Both the position numbers and the translations under genes were made by a program. Of a stretch of DNA of 64,000 nucleotides, positions 1-12,424 are shown piece by piece. The DNA comes from Euryodendron excelsum (lineage: Eukaryota > Streptophyta > Magnoliopsida > Ericales > Pentaphylacaceae). The stretch covers positions 38,640,001 through 38,704,000 of the forward strand of contig CM065378.1 of NCBI GenBank assembly GCA_033060915.1, in the 5' to 3' direction. The notes under the pieces are model-generated. The model saw only the letters and a list, made by a program, of their open reading frames with translations. It searched no databases and was not told the origin of the DNA. Position 1 is the first letter of the stretch. The number at the start of each line of letters is the position of its first letter.

Positions 1-245
1 GAGAAAAGCAGTAAAGAACACAGATATTAACGTGGTTCCCCAAATTTGGGTACATCCACAGGAGTGAGAGCGAAACTCTTTTTTCATTTCATCATCTAGG
101 GTTTACAATATGAGAATATATATAGATATCCGAAAAATCCTAATAAGAGTATTTAGTCTATTTTCCTAAAACACCCTTATAACACCGTATATCTGGCACC
201 TTTTTGGAACTTGCTGGTGTCTCTCCATATCAAACATATGAGCCA
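1..245. repeat. Probable LTR-type repeat fragment at window edge
   Basis: This is an AT-rich stretch without a plausible reading frame. It contains ACGTGGTTCCCC and a following 'acatccacaggagtgagag' block, which resemble the ends of plant copia-type LTRs I have seen. After about position 245 the sequence becomes alignable to the intron of the ankyrin gene near 30590, so the repeat was probably inserted into the paralogous intron. No left boundary is visible. Confidence 0.35.
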
Positions 246-2035
246 CAAGTTTCAATAGTGAGCATATGTATATTCAGTATGATTTTTACAAAATCATAGT
301 CCAAACTCCACCAATATAGGATCAACCATTGCCGACAATCAACCTCCTTGGTGCATCAGATAATGCCTCTAAAACATACCACAAAATTTTTTAGTAAATA
401 TCAAACCTCCTATTAAGAAAGTAAGCTCGATCAATCAAAATCATTTCAAAAAACTCTTTTCCATGACTTCCAAACTTTCTACTTCATTTAAAAATCATTT
501 TCAAAGCATGAAAAGCTCTCTTGGAATCATAATTGAGATCTAGATCTCCCAAACCAGCTTCTAGAGGGATTGCCATGGTCATTAGAAGTGTTTAAGTTAG
601 CAGAAATTATTTTCAAATTAACAGATAATGTTCAAAACCACTTTCCCTTAGAATACCATGTCTGAGACCCTAGCATCCTATACTACCTCCTATTGGATTT
701 ATCATGATGTTGGGAAACTCTTTTCTCCAAAGCACTTTTTCAAAATCAAAAGGTATATTCTATAAACTTGAGAATTTTAAATGCCTTAATGAAGGCTTTA
801 CAAATCATTTTTGCAAAAGGTGTCCTAGCCCTACCAAGGATCTTCCAAAACTTTCAAGATACAATGAGTTTTCCACACTACTTATCAAAAAAAATTCCAA
901 AGAAAAGGTTTTTGATTCACTCATTAAAAAATGGTAGAACCCCCAAAAAATAGAGTGGCAAATTAAGAAGACACTCCAGAATAGAATACATGTTTCTCAA
1001 ATATCGAATTCAAAATCAACTACAAATCAAGTTTCCAAAAGACCATTTTACAAGTCCAAAAGTGGCAATTATAAGTATTCAGATGTTTAGATTGTCAAAA
1101 ACTCCAAATCAACTTTTCCAATATTAAATTCTCCTGTCAAAAACACCAGCTCAAGTGTCCAAGTCTTCAAATTCTCTTCCCATGACTCTTAAAATAAGAT
1201 TTCGGGTGTCCTAACTCTCATTTCCCATACTCAAATCAAAATTTCAAATCTGCAAACCCTATTTCCAACATCAAATGCCAAAAACAGAGATCAATTTTCA
1301 AGGTCCCTAATCACGTCCTCTAAATCTCAAAGCTTCTATCCAAATCACAAAACATCTTTTCAAATACAAAACACTGAAGTCTAATTCTTAAGATTTTGAA
1401 AAAGGATTTGACTTGTCAAAAGCCTAAGTCTAATATCAAGTCAACATTGGTGACACAATCACATTGTGACATAATTTTTGCTAAATAAAATAACTACTGA
1501 CTTATGTGACATCATTTTATTAGCTCTTGATACCACTTTTATAAAATGATATGGTATCACGATGCATTGAATATTTTCTCCTCAAAGAGAATCTACATGA
1601 CCTAAACTCAAATCTCCGAACCTTGACACCATCAAATTCTATTGAAAAACAAAGGTCTTTTAGCAAAAGCTCTAATCAAAAGATTTGACACCATCACATT
1701 CCCCTTTTTCAATCGCCCAAAACAAGTTTGTAAAACTTCTAAATTCCTTCTATAAATCCAAAGTTCAAGTTTGAATTACAGAACTTCCAAAAAATTAGCA
1801 GTCCTCAAGGTTACTCTTCAATTTTACACAGCTCAAGTCCCTTTTTCCAAATTCAAAGTATCAAGTTCAATTTTCAAAACCTTCTTAGACCTTCTTAGAC
1901 ATTCCGAGTCTCTTTGATCTTAACATCGCTTAAAATCTAACTCAAGTTCCAAACCCAAATTATAACTTTCAAGTTCGACATTCAACATGCTTTTAGGTCC
2001 TCAAACTGGCCTTAAAGTTTTCACGTTAGTGTTCA
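246..2035 (+). other. Intron segment of a broken ankyrin-PGG paralog
   Basis: There is no coding capacity here; the two short frames near 704-953 are chance. The segment aligns over most of its length with 31000-33170, the intron of the intact ankyrin gene, including the blocks around 297-385, 660-870 and 1680-2030. The same order is then resumed at 21922 after a 19.9-kb transposon composite. I therefore read 246-2035 plus 21922-22735 as one intron, whose downstream exon starts at 22736 and whose upstream exon lies left of the window. Confidence 0.65.
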
Positions 2036-2147
2036 TGTTGAGTACACAGTGGAAGTACTTGAGTGCACAGTGGAGGTACTTGAAATACAAGAAGGAAATT
2101 TTATTAATATAGGACCACTCTTACAATACAATTTGCACCATACTTAC

Positions 2148-2754
2148 TGGTAGTGACGTTTCCCGATCTCCTAATTAGGCTCCGACTTATATTCTCTCTC
2201 GACCAGACCAGGACTCTTCCCAAACGTCTAATCGGGCACCGACAGAGCCAACCTGCTTTGGCCCCCAAATAGACTAAGTGCTCAGGCGTGCCTCCCGTGC
2301 CACCCTTCCTTCCCGTCATATTAATGGGGGCCACAACTAACACTAGACACAGTAGCGTACTCTCGAAGTAAGGACGTAGAGTATGTGAGGGATAACCGCC
2401 CTTACCGCTGACATCGTTCTGACACACGCCATGCGCGAAGTGCGACAACAACCTTCTCAATTATCCTGCCACGGATCTGACCTCCCAATGAAGCACCGTC
2501 ATGTGAAAAGGTTGTCAACTACTCCCATACATGCATACAAAGGGAAAACGAAGGCCTTCTCCACCAAGTACGCACCAAAGAGAATCCCTAGCAAAATACA
2601 CTCTGAATAACCATATTCTCTTGAATCTAACTTCATTATCGGAGGGTCCTTAGCACGCACCACACTAGTATGCTTAGAGGTGGGGATCACGCTCCAACGG
2701 GAGAGAGCTCGTCGAAGACTTAGGAGCAAGACCCACAAGATTGCTGCACCATCA
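2148..2754 (+). repeat. 5' LTR of the Tat gypsy element
   Basis: This 607-bp LTR begins TGGTAGTGACG and ends GCACCATCA. It aligns end to end with 11662-12265, with many scattered mismatches, so the insertion is not recent. The Tat primer site follows two bases later. The short minus-strand frames at 2104-2828 lie within the LTR and are not genes. Confidence 0.85.
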
Positions 2755-2756
2755 GC

Positions 2757-2773
2757 TGGCGCCGTCTGTGGGA
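2757..2773 (+). other. Primer binding site of the Tat element
   Basis: TGGCGCCGTCTGTGGGA starts two bases after the 5' LTR. This is the usual form of the primer site in plant Ty3/gypsy elements of the Tat group, where a tRNA 3' end primes minus-strand DNA synthesis. Confidence 0.85.
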
Positions 2774-2843
2774 GAGATTGTTCTCGTGATTTTTCATGGT
2801 TTTGACTAGGTCTAGAATTAGAACTCACCCCTAAAAAAACACA

Positions 2844-5800
2844 ATGACGGATTCAAGTACAAAGAAAATAGCAGCCCTCGAGAAGACAATAGCTGATATG
2901 ATGGCCAACATGCAACAGTTGGTCCGCCAAAACACAGAATTGCTCCAGCGAGTTCCAGCTTTGTTTGGAGGGGTTCTACTGCCAGTTATCCCGCCGGTGG
3001 TAAAACAAGAGGATTAGGAGGTTGATAAAGTGCGTGCCATCCCCCCAAATGGCAACGAAAACGAGAATGGAGGATGGGTGAAGGACCCACTCCTACGCTA
3101 TTAAAACAACGTCAAAGAAGCATAAACAAGCCATACAGTACAATCAAGAACGGAGATGGTAGGAGATAAACCAGAGAATGTCCCTGCATGGGATGAGCAA
3201 ATGAGGACCATGAAGGCCCAAATGGCGAGAGTCCTAGCAACTGTTGAGGCTAAAGCTCCAAACATGATCAACGCACTCATCGGCAGAATAGCTTCACCAT
3301 TCACCCAGGCAGTGATGGACCATCCACTTCCCTTAAAGTTCAAAATGCCGATGGTGGATACGTTCGACGATTCCATAGACCCAGTGGACCACTTGAAAAC
3401 TTTTAGAGCGCTTATGCACCTGCAAACGGTGCCAAATAGAGCCTTCCCTGTCACATTGAAAGGCTCTGCACAGACCTGGTTCAACAAGATCAAGCCAGCA
3501 ACGGTCGCCAACTTCACCTAACTTAGTAGGTTTTTTGTGAGCCACTACATTGGAGCATAGAGGCAATAAAGGCTAGCTGTGCATCTGTTGATTGTGAGGC
3601 AGAGGAAAGAGGAAAGAGGAAACCCTGCGCGAGTATGTAGAGAGATTCAATCAGGAGACTCTGGCGGTAGACGACGTGGACGATGACTCAACCCCAAATG
3701 CGGTATTCCTACAATTGGAGTTAGTTACCCTGTAAGAGTACGAGAGTTGCGATGAAGTATAAACTAGAAAAAATCGTTATTGTTCTCACCCAAGGGACTT
3801 AGCCAAATATAGCCTCTAGCACTAAACTTTCATCATCCTAACCTAGGATTGAATAGCAATTATTTGGGGAATTGGATCTAAAATAAAAAATAAAATAAAA
3901 GGACCAAAAATCTTTTGGTTTTTGATGGGGTTTTGAATTACTAAACTATTGCAATGAAAATTAAATCAATTAATAACTAGACAATTAAATTAAAGCAAAC
4001 TGAAATTAAAGTCTCGGGATCAATCGTTCCAACCAATTTCGAGTCTTGGAATTCTAAAGGAGGTAATTTTATAACTCAAATTCTTCAACTATGTCGTGAG
4101 TCTCGGATTCGAAAGTTTTAGCTATAAAAATGAGGTATTCTTTAGAAATTCAACTCTTAGAATAAATTGAGTTTATAGATTCATGGACGAATGCCATCGG
4201 TTCGCGCAATGTATATATTGAGTGAAGACTCACGCATACCTGCTACCGGACATAACAAATTGACCAAGTTTTCAATAGTTTCTAGAATGAAGAACAACAA
4301 GAATAATACAAACACAATATTTAGCTTGAAAATCCGAAATACACCCTCCTATGTTCAACCAAGACCTCCAATCAGTTTTCACACTCAATCCCAAGATAGG
4401 GGAAGTTAGCTACTCATATTCAACAAGAAACAACTTCGAAACAAAGGAATACAAACTGGAAATACGAATTCAAAGCAAGACAATAAGTGGAAACACGAAT
4501 TTAAAGCAAGAAATTGAAGAACTTGTATTGAAACTAATGTATGAAATATTAAAATTACAACTAAGCAATAATCTAACGAAAATAAACAAGGCAATAACTG
4601 GAAACACGAATTGAAAGCAAGAAATTGGAGAACTTGTATTGAGACTAATGTATATGAGATTACAATTACAAAACAAAGCAATAATCAAACAAAACTAATC
4701 TAACTAAATGAAAAACTTACAAAAAGTAAACTAGCCGCCCCCGAGCTCTCCTTTTACTCTCCTTTTTCTAAATTACAAAGGAAAGATTGTATTTATAGCC
4801 CCAACATTCAAACTCTAAAATTTGGTAAAAAGTTGCCTTGCCATTCGAACAGCTTCACGGGTGTTCGAACTCCTGCTCAAATTTGGAATGCAAGCTCTCG
4901 AGCCGTTCGAACTGCTGCCTGGTCATTCGAACTTTGAACCAGTTTTGCACTAGTCTGTTGGAGCTCAATTTTGACCACTTTAGAAATTGATTCAGACAAT
5001 GTGTATTAGAGGAAAAGTTGTAGCCCTTGACGTCTTTTTTGCAACGCCAAAAAATTAGCTCAATCGGATATTGGAGTAAAATGTTATGGCCAAAATATAG
5101 GGATAGGTTTTCAGCAAAATTCTGAAATTTACCTTAGCGTTCGAATGGCAAGGAAAAAATTGATTTTTAGCTCTCGGGCCCTTCGAACGCTAGGCTTGGG
5201 CGTTCGAACGGTAATTTTCTCCTATTTTCACTTATTCTTGATTTTGAGGCCCTTCGGAGCCAAATTGGTTGACGCCCGTTAGACGCAAATATCTGTAACT
5301 TGATGAGATCCATCCAACAATGCAGGACTCGGGTCATTCGGACATCCGTAGCAAAATATGACCCCCTTTCGTGTGATTTTGCCCAACGAAATTTTCTCGT
5401 TTTTCATGCCACAAGTCCCGGATCATCATTAAAGCTCCAACTCCATCTCTTTAGCATTAAAAACCTGAGAAGACAACCAATTTGGGATTATTCACAATAT
5501 AATACAATTACACATATTCTAAGCCTAATAAAGGCACATTAGAGACAAATGATTGCACTTTTGAGGTGTAATTAGACGACAAGGTAGCCATCACTGTGTT
5601 CATGAGCAGTATCAGAATCGGGAAGCTCCTTTTCTCTTTATCAAAGTGGCCGCCCCAGGACATGGCAGAATTAATGCTTCGAACTCAGAAGCACATAAAC
5701 GCAGAGGATGCGATGAGCGCCCGGTGGGAGAATGATAGAGGGAGTAGTTTATGCTCTGATAAGAAGAGGTCGACTATTACCCCGAATGAGGATAAGGAGA

Positions 5801-6120
5801 CAAAGACGAACCAGAGCAGCAACCAGCCGCGCAATTGGGAAGGAGACAAACGGGAGTGTTATCGCGAGCTCGACTGGATGTTCACCCCCCTTATAAAAAA
5901 GCTGGGAGATGTCTTGATGAAGATAAGGGATGATCCGGCACTAAAGTGGCCAGAACATCTAAAGACGCCCTCGAATATGCAAAACAAAAAGAGGTATTAC
6001 AGGTTTCATGGTGATCACGGCCATGACACAGAAGATTGTATTGACTTGAAGCAACAGATTGAGAACTTTATCAAGCAAGGCAAACTTGGCCGATATGTCA
6101 CAGGTCGAGGCCTAGAGTAG
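2844..6120 (+). pseudogene. Tat gag, with stops and a 1.9-kb insertion
   Basis: Translation starts at ATG 2844 with a coiled-coil-like N-terminus (residues MTDSSTKKIAALEKT). Stops occur at about 3016, 3100 and 3123. The capsid-like core follows at 3156-3521 (motif DPVDHLKTFRALMHLQ, then GSAQTWFNKI), typical of plant gypsy gag (retrotrans_gag family). After a stop at 3519 the gag reading resumes and is broken near 3690. It continues at about 5572 (DDKVAITVFMSS) through 5596-6120, where MAELMLRTQKHINAEDA and a YYRFHGDHGHDTEDC zinc-knuckle-like motif are clear. In an active element this protein forms the virus-like particle. Here it cannot be made whole. Confidence 0.85.
3690..5571 (-). mobile_element. 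Insertion (probable solo LTR) within the Tat gag
   Basis: Gag homology stops near 3690 and resumes at 5572. The left flank ends GATGAC and the right flank begins GACGAC, a possible imperfect target duplication. The inserted AT-rich DNA has no long frame. It contains a minus-strand TATA box (CTATAAATA, 4790-4798) and seven TTCGAA palindromes at 4844, 4864, 4906, 4926, 5140, 5182 and 5203. The right end resembles the reverse complement of the Athila LTR start (AAAAGTGC block, near 5545). Exact ends are uncertain by tens of bases. Short frames at 4191-4688 and 5300-5542 are not convincing genes. Confidence 0.6.
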
Positions 6121-6188
6121 GAGGATCGACGTAGTCCAGCCCGAGCACAACCCAACAACTAGCCCGTCAGAGAAATAAGGGTAATAGC

Positions 6189-9100
6189 TTATAGGTTTGT
6201 TAGAGGAGGCGGATCTTCTTCAGCATAGAAAAAACACGTTCTGGAGATCCAAGCTGAGACGGAAGTAATGCTGGTCGGGGCACCTATCAAGAAACTGAAG
6301 ATATAAGGTCCCATGATTACATTCACAGGAGAAGAAGCCACTGAGCTCCACCAACCCCATGACGACCCCCTAGTCATCTTGTCGATAATCTCCAACTTCA
6401 AAACTTGGAGAGTTATGATCAACAATTGGAGCTAGGCCGACATTCTCTTCTGGGGAGCCTTCGAGAAAATGCAGATCGGCAAAGAGAAGTTACAGCCCGT
6501 CAACTACCCTCTAGTCAGTTTTATCGGGGACCGAGTAAACCCCCTCAAGTCTATCGTCCTACCGGTGACCTTGGGGGAGGAGCCCCACCAAGTAAAGAAG
6601 ATGGTCCACTTTTTAGTGGTGGACTGTCTATCAGCATATAATGCCATTATTGGACGAACAGCACTGAACTAGTTCAAAGCTGTGACATCCACCTACCACC
6701 TCCGAATCAAGTTCCTGACCGAGAAGGGGATCAGATGCTCATGAGGCAACCAGAAAGAGGCTCGGGAATGCTACATGGCATCCCTGAAAGGGAAAGTTAG
6801 CAAAGAAACCTAAGTCATCGAAGAGCTCGAGCCAAGGGACGAAGAGGAAGTTAGAAGGGGCGAGCCAGCAGATGAGCTCGAGAAAGTTCCCATCAGAACA
6901 CCAGGGCAAAATCAAATAATCAAGATCGGGGCTGCCACCCCTGAGGAGCTGAAGGAGGCATTGTGGAGCTTCCTTAAGGAAAACCTTGACATGTTCTCCT
7001 TGTCCCATGAGGATATGCCCGGCATTGACACAAAAGTAGCAGCTCACTACCTAAACATTGATCCTAAGGTCAGGTCGGTCAAGCAGAAGTGGCGAAACTT
7101 CGCGTTGGAATGAAATATTGCAGTGGCTAAAGAAGCTGAGAAGCTGGTCAAAGCAAAGTTCATTCAGGAAGTACAATATCCTGCTTGGCTCTCCAACGTT
7201 GTCATGGTGAAGAAGTCTAACGGCAAATGGAGAATGTGCGTCGACTTCACCGACCTGAACAAAGCAAGCCCGAAGGATAGTTTACCTCTGCCCACAATTG
7301 ATCTTCTCAAAGACTCCACCACAGGATATGAAATGTTGACCTTTATGGATATTTTCTCAAGATACAACTAGATCCACATGGCCGAGCGTGACCAGGAGCA
7401 TAAAGCATTCATCACTAACTGAGAGCTTTATTGCTACAACGTGATGCCATTCAGACAGAAAAATGCAAGGGCAACATACAAACGGTTTGTTAACCTCATG
7501 TTCAAGTCTCAAATCGGGTGCAATATGGAAGTGTATATGGATTACATGTTGGTGAAGAGTAAGAAGACCACCAGCCATCTGTAAGATCTAGAAAAGACAT
7601 TTCAAATGTTGCGCAAGTACCAGATGAAGCTCAATCCATCTAAGTGCGCCTCTAGCGTAGCCTCAGGAAAGTTCTTAGGTTTTATGGTGTTGTATCGGGG
7701 GATTGAGGTGAACCCAGAGAAGATTCAAGCCATTATCGACATGCAAGCGCCCAGAACAATGATGGATGTCCAGAGGCTAACAGGGCGTGTAGCAGCTCTG
7801 AATAAGTTCATCTCCAGATCTACTGACAAATGCTTGCCCTTCTTCAAGGTCCTGCGCAAGGCATTTGAGTGGACCAAAGAATATGACGCGGCTTTCCACT
7901 AACTCAAACAATACCTAAGCTCGATCTAGCTGCTCAGCCGAACTGTCCTTAGGGAAGAACTCTATTTGTACTTCGCAATTTCGGCGACATCAGTAAGCTC
8001 AGCCCTGGTAAAAGAAGAAGGAGGAATCCATAAGTCAGTGTACTACACTAGTCGAGCACTGCGAGGGGCAGAGGAAAGATATCTAAAGATGGAGCTCATG
8101 GCCCCCCTAGCCTTGGTAATAGCGGCTCAACACTTGAGACCCTACTTCCAAGCCCACACGATAGTGGTCCTCACAAACCAACCTTTGAAGAACATCCTCC
8201 ATAATTCGAAGACATCGGGACACTTGGTAAAGTGATCAGTCGAGCTTAGCCAATTTGACATTCACTACCGACCTCAACTGGCAATCAAAGGACAGGCTGC
8301 CACGGATTTTACAACGAAATTCACTAACCCTCCCACTACCCCACCTGAAGATGATCCCATTGAAAGCCACTAAGTCTTAAATGTTGATGGCTCTTTTACT
8401 GACGATTCAAGTGGTGCTGGCGTGGTCCTTATCACTCCAAGCGGTCACAAGATTGAATACGCTCTACGCTTCAACTTCCTCGCCATTAACAATGTTATAG
8501 AATACAAGGCCTTCATTGCCGGACTCTGGATGGCTTAGAGAATAAGAGCCAAATAGATCGTTGTACGAAGTGACTCTCAATTGGTGATGGAGCAAGTCTA
8601 GGGAGAGTATGAAGCTAGAGAGGAGAACATGAAGCAGTGCTATCAAATGGCTAAGAGTTTAGCCAGGATATTTGAAAAAATTTTGCTACAACATGTCCCA
8701 AGGCTCTAAAACGAAGAAGTGGACTAGCTGGCTAGGATCGCCTCATCCAATGAGCTAGACCCGAATGTCCCAATAAAAGTACTTGATTCTCCTAGCATCT
8801 AGAGTCCAAAGATAAACCAGACAGAACTAGAAACGTCATGGATGAGCCCGATCAAGGATTACTTGCAAAGCATGGCCCAACCGGAGGATAAGAACAAAGC
8901 GAGATGAATACAGTACCGTTCCAGTAGATACCTAATTCAGAACGGGGTCCTTAACAAGAGGGGACACACCCTACCGTTGCTTCGGTGTGCCACAAAGGAA
9001 AAGGCAGAGTATGTGATGAGAGAAGTCCATGAGGGTGTCTGTGAAAACCACTCGGGTGGCCTATCCCTCGCCAAGAAGATCCTACGAACAGCTTATTATT

Positions 9101-9216
9101 GGCCCACCATGGAGAAAGATGCCCAAGAATTCGTCAAGAAAATGATTCGCAAACATCCAGCAAGAGTTTGTTGGCTTAAGGGTTTAGCCTGTGGCACTCC
9201 TCTCGGGCAGACTTGA
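6189..9216 (+). pseudogene. Tat pol: protease-like, RT, RNase H, aRNase H, partial integrase
   Basis: The frame is broken by more than fifteen stops. Recognisable blocks, in order, are: protease-region tail (6469-6672, ending VVDCLSAYNAIIGRTALN); reverse transcriptase (7123-7600, motif MCVDFTDLNKASPKD); the RT thumb and connection (7606-7902); RNase H (7966-8235, YTSRALRGAEERY); a second, archaeal-type RNase H (about 8377-8700, LNVDGSFTDDSSGAG), a hallmark of Tat elements; and the integrase zinc region (8977-9190, YYWPTMEKDAQEFV). The RT active site reads YMDY (7534-7545) instead of YxDD, so a catalytic aspartate is lost. The integrase catalytic core is absent. Many stops fit C-to-T or G-to-A decay. 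Confidence 0.85.
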
Positions 9217-9594
9217 AGTCTACAATAGACGCATCCCTCTCGGCCCAGGTAGTGGTGACATCCTCTTTCAAGGCCCGAGCAGCCACTACTTCATCCTTCA
9301 TGGCCCGAACCTCAAAGGCGAAGGCACCATTGGTCTACTTCTCATCATGAAGAGCCCACTCTATGTTAGCCAAGCGATGGCCGACCGCCATGTTCCTTGC
9401 CAAGGCCTGAGAAGGAATAAGATATTAGAACAGAGCAAAGAGACAACTAGAATAAAAGATTAAGGAACAAGAAGACAGGAGAGAAAGAAACTCACCTTGA
9501 AGAGATCATGAATCTCATCCTTCACCAATCCAGAGTTGGGATGCTTACTCAACCTTTGTAAGTTCGCGGGGATTACCGCACCCCCAGATCTTTG

Positions 9595-11188
9595 TCAGGC
9601 CCCTTCCATGTTATCCAACACATTGCGATCTGAGGCAGTGGAGTCGACCCGAGGCTGGAGATCGGTAGGAGCGACCGTACTCCGCCTCGGCTTGGGACGA
9701 AGAGGAGGCTTTGTAGTAGTTGTCGTGGTCCGGGCCTTCGCCTTCGGAGCTGGTGCCTCCTTGGGTGGAGGGTCTTCCTTCACCACATCAACGGCTTCGG
9801 TCATCTTTTGGCGCTTTGCCTCTGGAGTCGCCGATGCAGTCCCCCTTTTTCTTGCCAAGAAGCTTACGTCGAAGCTCATCTTATCAGCTTCAGGAGATTG
9901 CTGATTCGCCGCAGGGGGTGGACAATCTACAGAAAGATGAAATGGATTTAGACAAGGCTCAGGTCACAGAAAGAACAATTTCACAAGCAGTCCTCTCACA
10001 TTCAGCAGCCAGCGCCTCCCTAGTCGGCTCGAGTCCCAAGAAGTAGTTTGCGAGCGTTTCGACGGAAACCAAGTCATTAGCGCTCTGGAATTCATTCCCC
10101 TGGACCTTCTATATGTTCACCTTCAACTCGTTGGATAAAGTAGGCCTACCCTAACCTAACACCCGTAAAACGCCTAAGTCAAAAACGACTGACACTTCAA
10201 CAAAAAGGTAAAGGAAATTTCAGTAAAGAGAGCATACCCTTCTTAATCGAATAGTCCTATTGCCTAGGGACCTAAGCAGAGAAGTTGGTCTCCCAAGGAG
10301 GTAACTTCCATCCTTCTCCGCTAACGAAGAAGAATCGATCCTTCCAGTTCTTCTGCGATAAAGGAAGCTCACCGACCAAATTGAACCCTAGTGCCCTGCT
10401 CGAGAAGTATCAGAAGCCCTTTCCCCTTTCTGCCGACCTATAGCAGTATAATAATTCATTCGGCGTAACGTCCCTTCCAAGGATGACCTGCCAGAGGACC
10501 GAACAACCCAAGATGATCCCCCACCCATTCGGTTGAATCTGCCTGAGCGAGAGGTGCAGCCTTTGCAAAATCTCCCTAACGGGCCGAGAAAAGGGCAAGC
10601 GAAGTCCACCGGCTAGTGCACCCTCGTACACAGTGATTTTGCATTCTCAGCCATACATGCCCAGCCTTTGGAATTGGGGATCCTAAACTTTACCCCCTTC
10701 AGGACCTGGTAGTCCTTCCGAAGGCCAATAACCTTCTCCCTAGTAAGAACAGTGGGAATTTCCACAGCCTAATACTTAGGGCCCTCTTCCTCTCCCTCTT
10801 CTTTTGCCTCCCCAGATGGGACGACGGCCTCCATAGGCTGGTTCCTCTCTCCCCCAACACCAGAGTGAGCCGCCTCAGCCTCCTCTAACTCCAAAACCTC
10901 CAGAGACGCCTCAGAATTACCAACAAAGGCCTCCTCCTCTGTTCCATGCCTCACAACCCTAAACTCCTTTGAATTGGTCCCTTCAAAACCCGAACTAACA
11001 TGCTCAAGGTTCACCATTGTACCCAAGAGCTTATCGTCCCTAATCCTATCAAATACTAGCTTGAACAACACATACAATTCCCTAAGCACGAACTCTAACA
11101 ACTCTAGCCTATCGACAAACCACGAAAGGTTAGGAATCTGGTCGTTTCCTTTGAATATCCAAACGCAACGCATGGCTAACAAGTACAT
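9595..11188 (-). pseudogene. Antisense ORF of the Tat element 3' region
   Basis: On the strand opposite to gag-pol, a broken frame reads from 11188 down to 9595. Pieces are a start region with MYLLAMRCVWIFKGNDQIPN (11188-10769) and, after a frameshift near 10640, a domain with AGGLRLPFSRPVREILQRL and GWGIILGCSVLWQ (10631-10410). Then comes KDRFFFVSGEGWKLP (about 10350-10300), and a K/A/P/T-rich tail (9879-9595). Tat-group and Grande-type elements are known for an antisense ORF here. The middle block resembles the 'putative gypsy type transposon' domain. Function is unknown. Plus-strand frames at 9536-10046 and 10974-11443 are shadows of it or chance. Confidence 0.65.
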
Positions 11189-11661
11189 ACAACTAAGAAA
11201 TAAGCCTTACTGCAACACAAAACGTCGGCGGCAAGTTTGGAAGACGATCGGCGAAGCGTCATAGAAAGCAAGAATCCTATTTACCGGTTAAAGAAGAGGA
11301 AAATGGAGGACGAAGATAGAGGTTCTTTTCTCTGCTTCTCTCTCTCTTTGTGTTTTGCAGAAAATTTGGCTGAGGCAAGTGAGGAGGCAAAGAGAGAAAC
11401 GGTCCAACAAAACTCCCCATTGTCTTTGAAATCAATGACCTAGATGGACTGCAGTGATGGGATATCAATGGCTAATATTCGACAAGTCCCGCCAACAACC
11501 AACTGCTAAGCCCTAGTTACTATGTGGCGATGCGTGAAGGGACACGACAGCTGTAGTCATCATTGCACCAGCCTTGCCATAAATGTGCCTAGAATTTCAA
11601 AGGTCAGCTGACCGATGGAATATCGCTAACCCCAACCAGATGGCCAAAGGAATTGGGGACA

Positions 11662-12265
11662 TCTAGTAATGACGTTTTCCCAATCTTCTGATCGGGCTCC
11701 GACTTATATTCTCCCCCGACCAAACCAGGACTCTTCCCAAACTTCCAATTAGGCATTGATAGAGCTGACCCCCTTTGGCCCCCGAACAGACCAAGTGCTC
11801 AGGTGTAATTCCCGTGTCGTCCCTCCTTCCCATCACATCGATGGGGGCCACAACTGACACTGGACATAGTAGTGTACTCTCAAAGTAAGGACGTAGAGTG
11901 TGTGAGGGACACCGCCCTCACCGTTGACACCATTTTGACACACGCCACGCGCCGAGTAGGGCAATAACCCTCTTAAGTATCCTATCGCAGATCAAACCCT
12001 AAAGTACCGCCACGTGGAAAGGTCATCAACTACTCCCACGCATGCATACAAAAGGAAAAAGAAGGCCTTTTCCACCAGGTATGCACCAAAGAGAAACTCT
12101 AGCAAAATACACTCTGAATAACCATATTCGCTTAAATCTAACTTCACCATTGGAGGGTCCTTGGCAGGCACCACACCAGTGTGCTTAAAGTAGGGGATCA
12201 CACCCCAACAGGAGAGAGCTCATCGAAGACCTGGGGGTAAGACCCACGAGATTGCTGCACCATTG
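11662..12265 (+). repeat. 3' LTR of the Tat gypsy element
   Basis: This is a 604-bp match to 2148-2754. It is preceded by a purine-rich run (AAAGGAATTGGGGAC, 11646-11660) that fits a polypurine tract, and followed by the CTTAC duplication. The first and last bases (TC and TG) have drifted from the canonical TG and CA. Confidence 0.8.
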
Positions 12266-12424
12266 CTTACTATACATTAGGTGCTCTCACTATACACTAG
12301 CTTTACTCACATCACACTTTGCACTCACAACACTCTGGCACTAGGTCACTCTATCAAGCTCTCTTAGCACTATAAGAATCCTCTTCACCTCCTTATATAG
12401 GCAAGCATTGGCGGTGGAGGATAA

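Larger units (their letters stand above)
2148..12265 (+). mobile_element. Tat-clade Ty3/gypsy retrotransposon, decayed
   Basis: This is a 10.1-kb plus-strand element with about 605-bp LTRs, inserted in a copia LTR with duplication CTTAC (2143-2147, 12266-12270). The order is 5' LTR, PBS, gag (itself interrupted at about 3690-5570), protease-like region, reverse transcriptase, RNase H, a second RNase H-like domain, a truncated integrase, an antisense ORF, and 3' LTR. The second RNase H and the antisense 3' ORF are typical of the Tat lineage. Every coding part has stops, and the integrase core is missing, so the element cannot move by itself. Confidence 0.85.

Noticed and set aside
4191..4688. 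Overlapping frames on both strands in the Tat gag insertion
   Set aside because: The open stretches arise from a local duplication of an AT-rich segment and show no protein-like pattern.
9536..10046. Plus-strand frames of 108 and 122 codons
   Set aside because: They are shadows of the better supported minus-strand antisense ORF.
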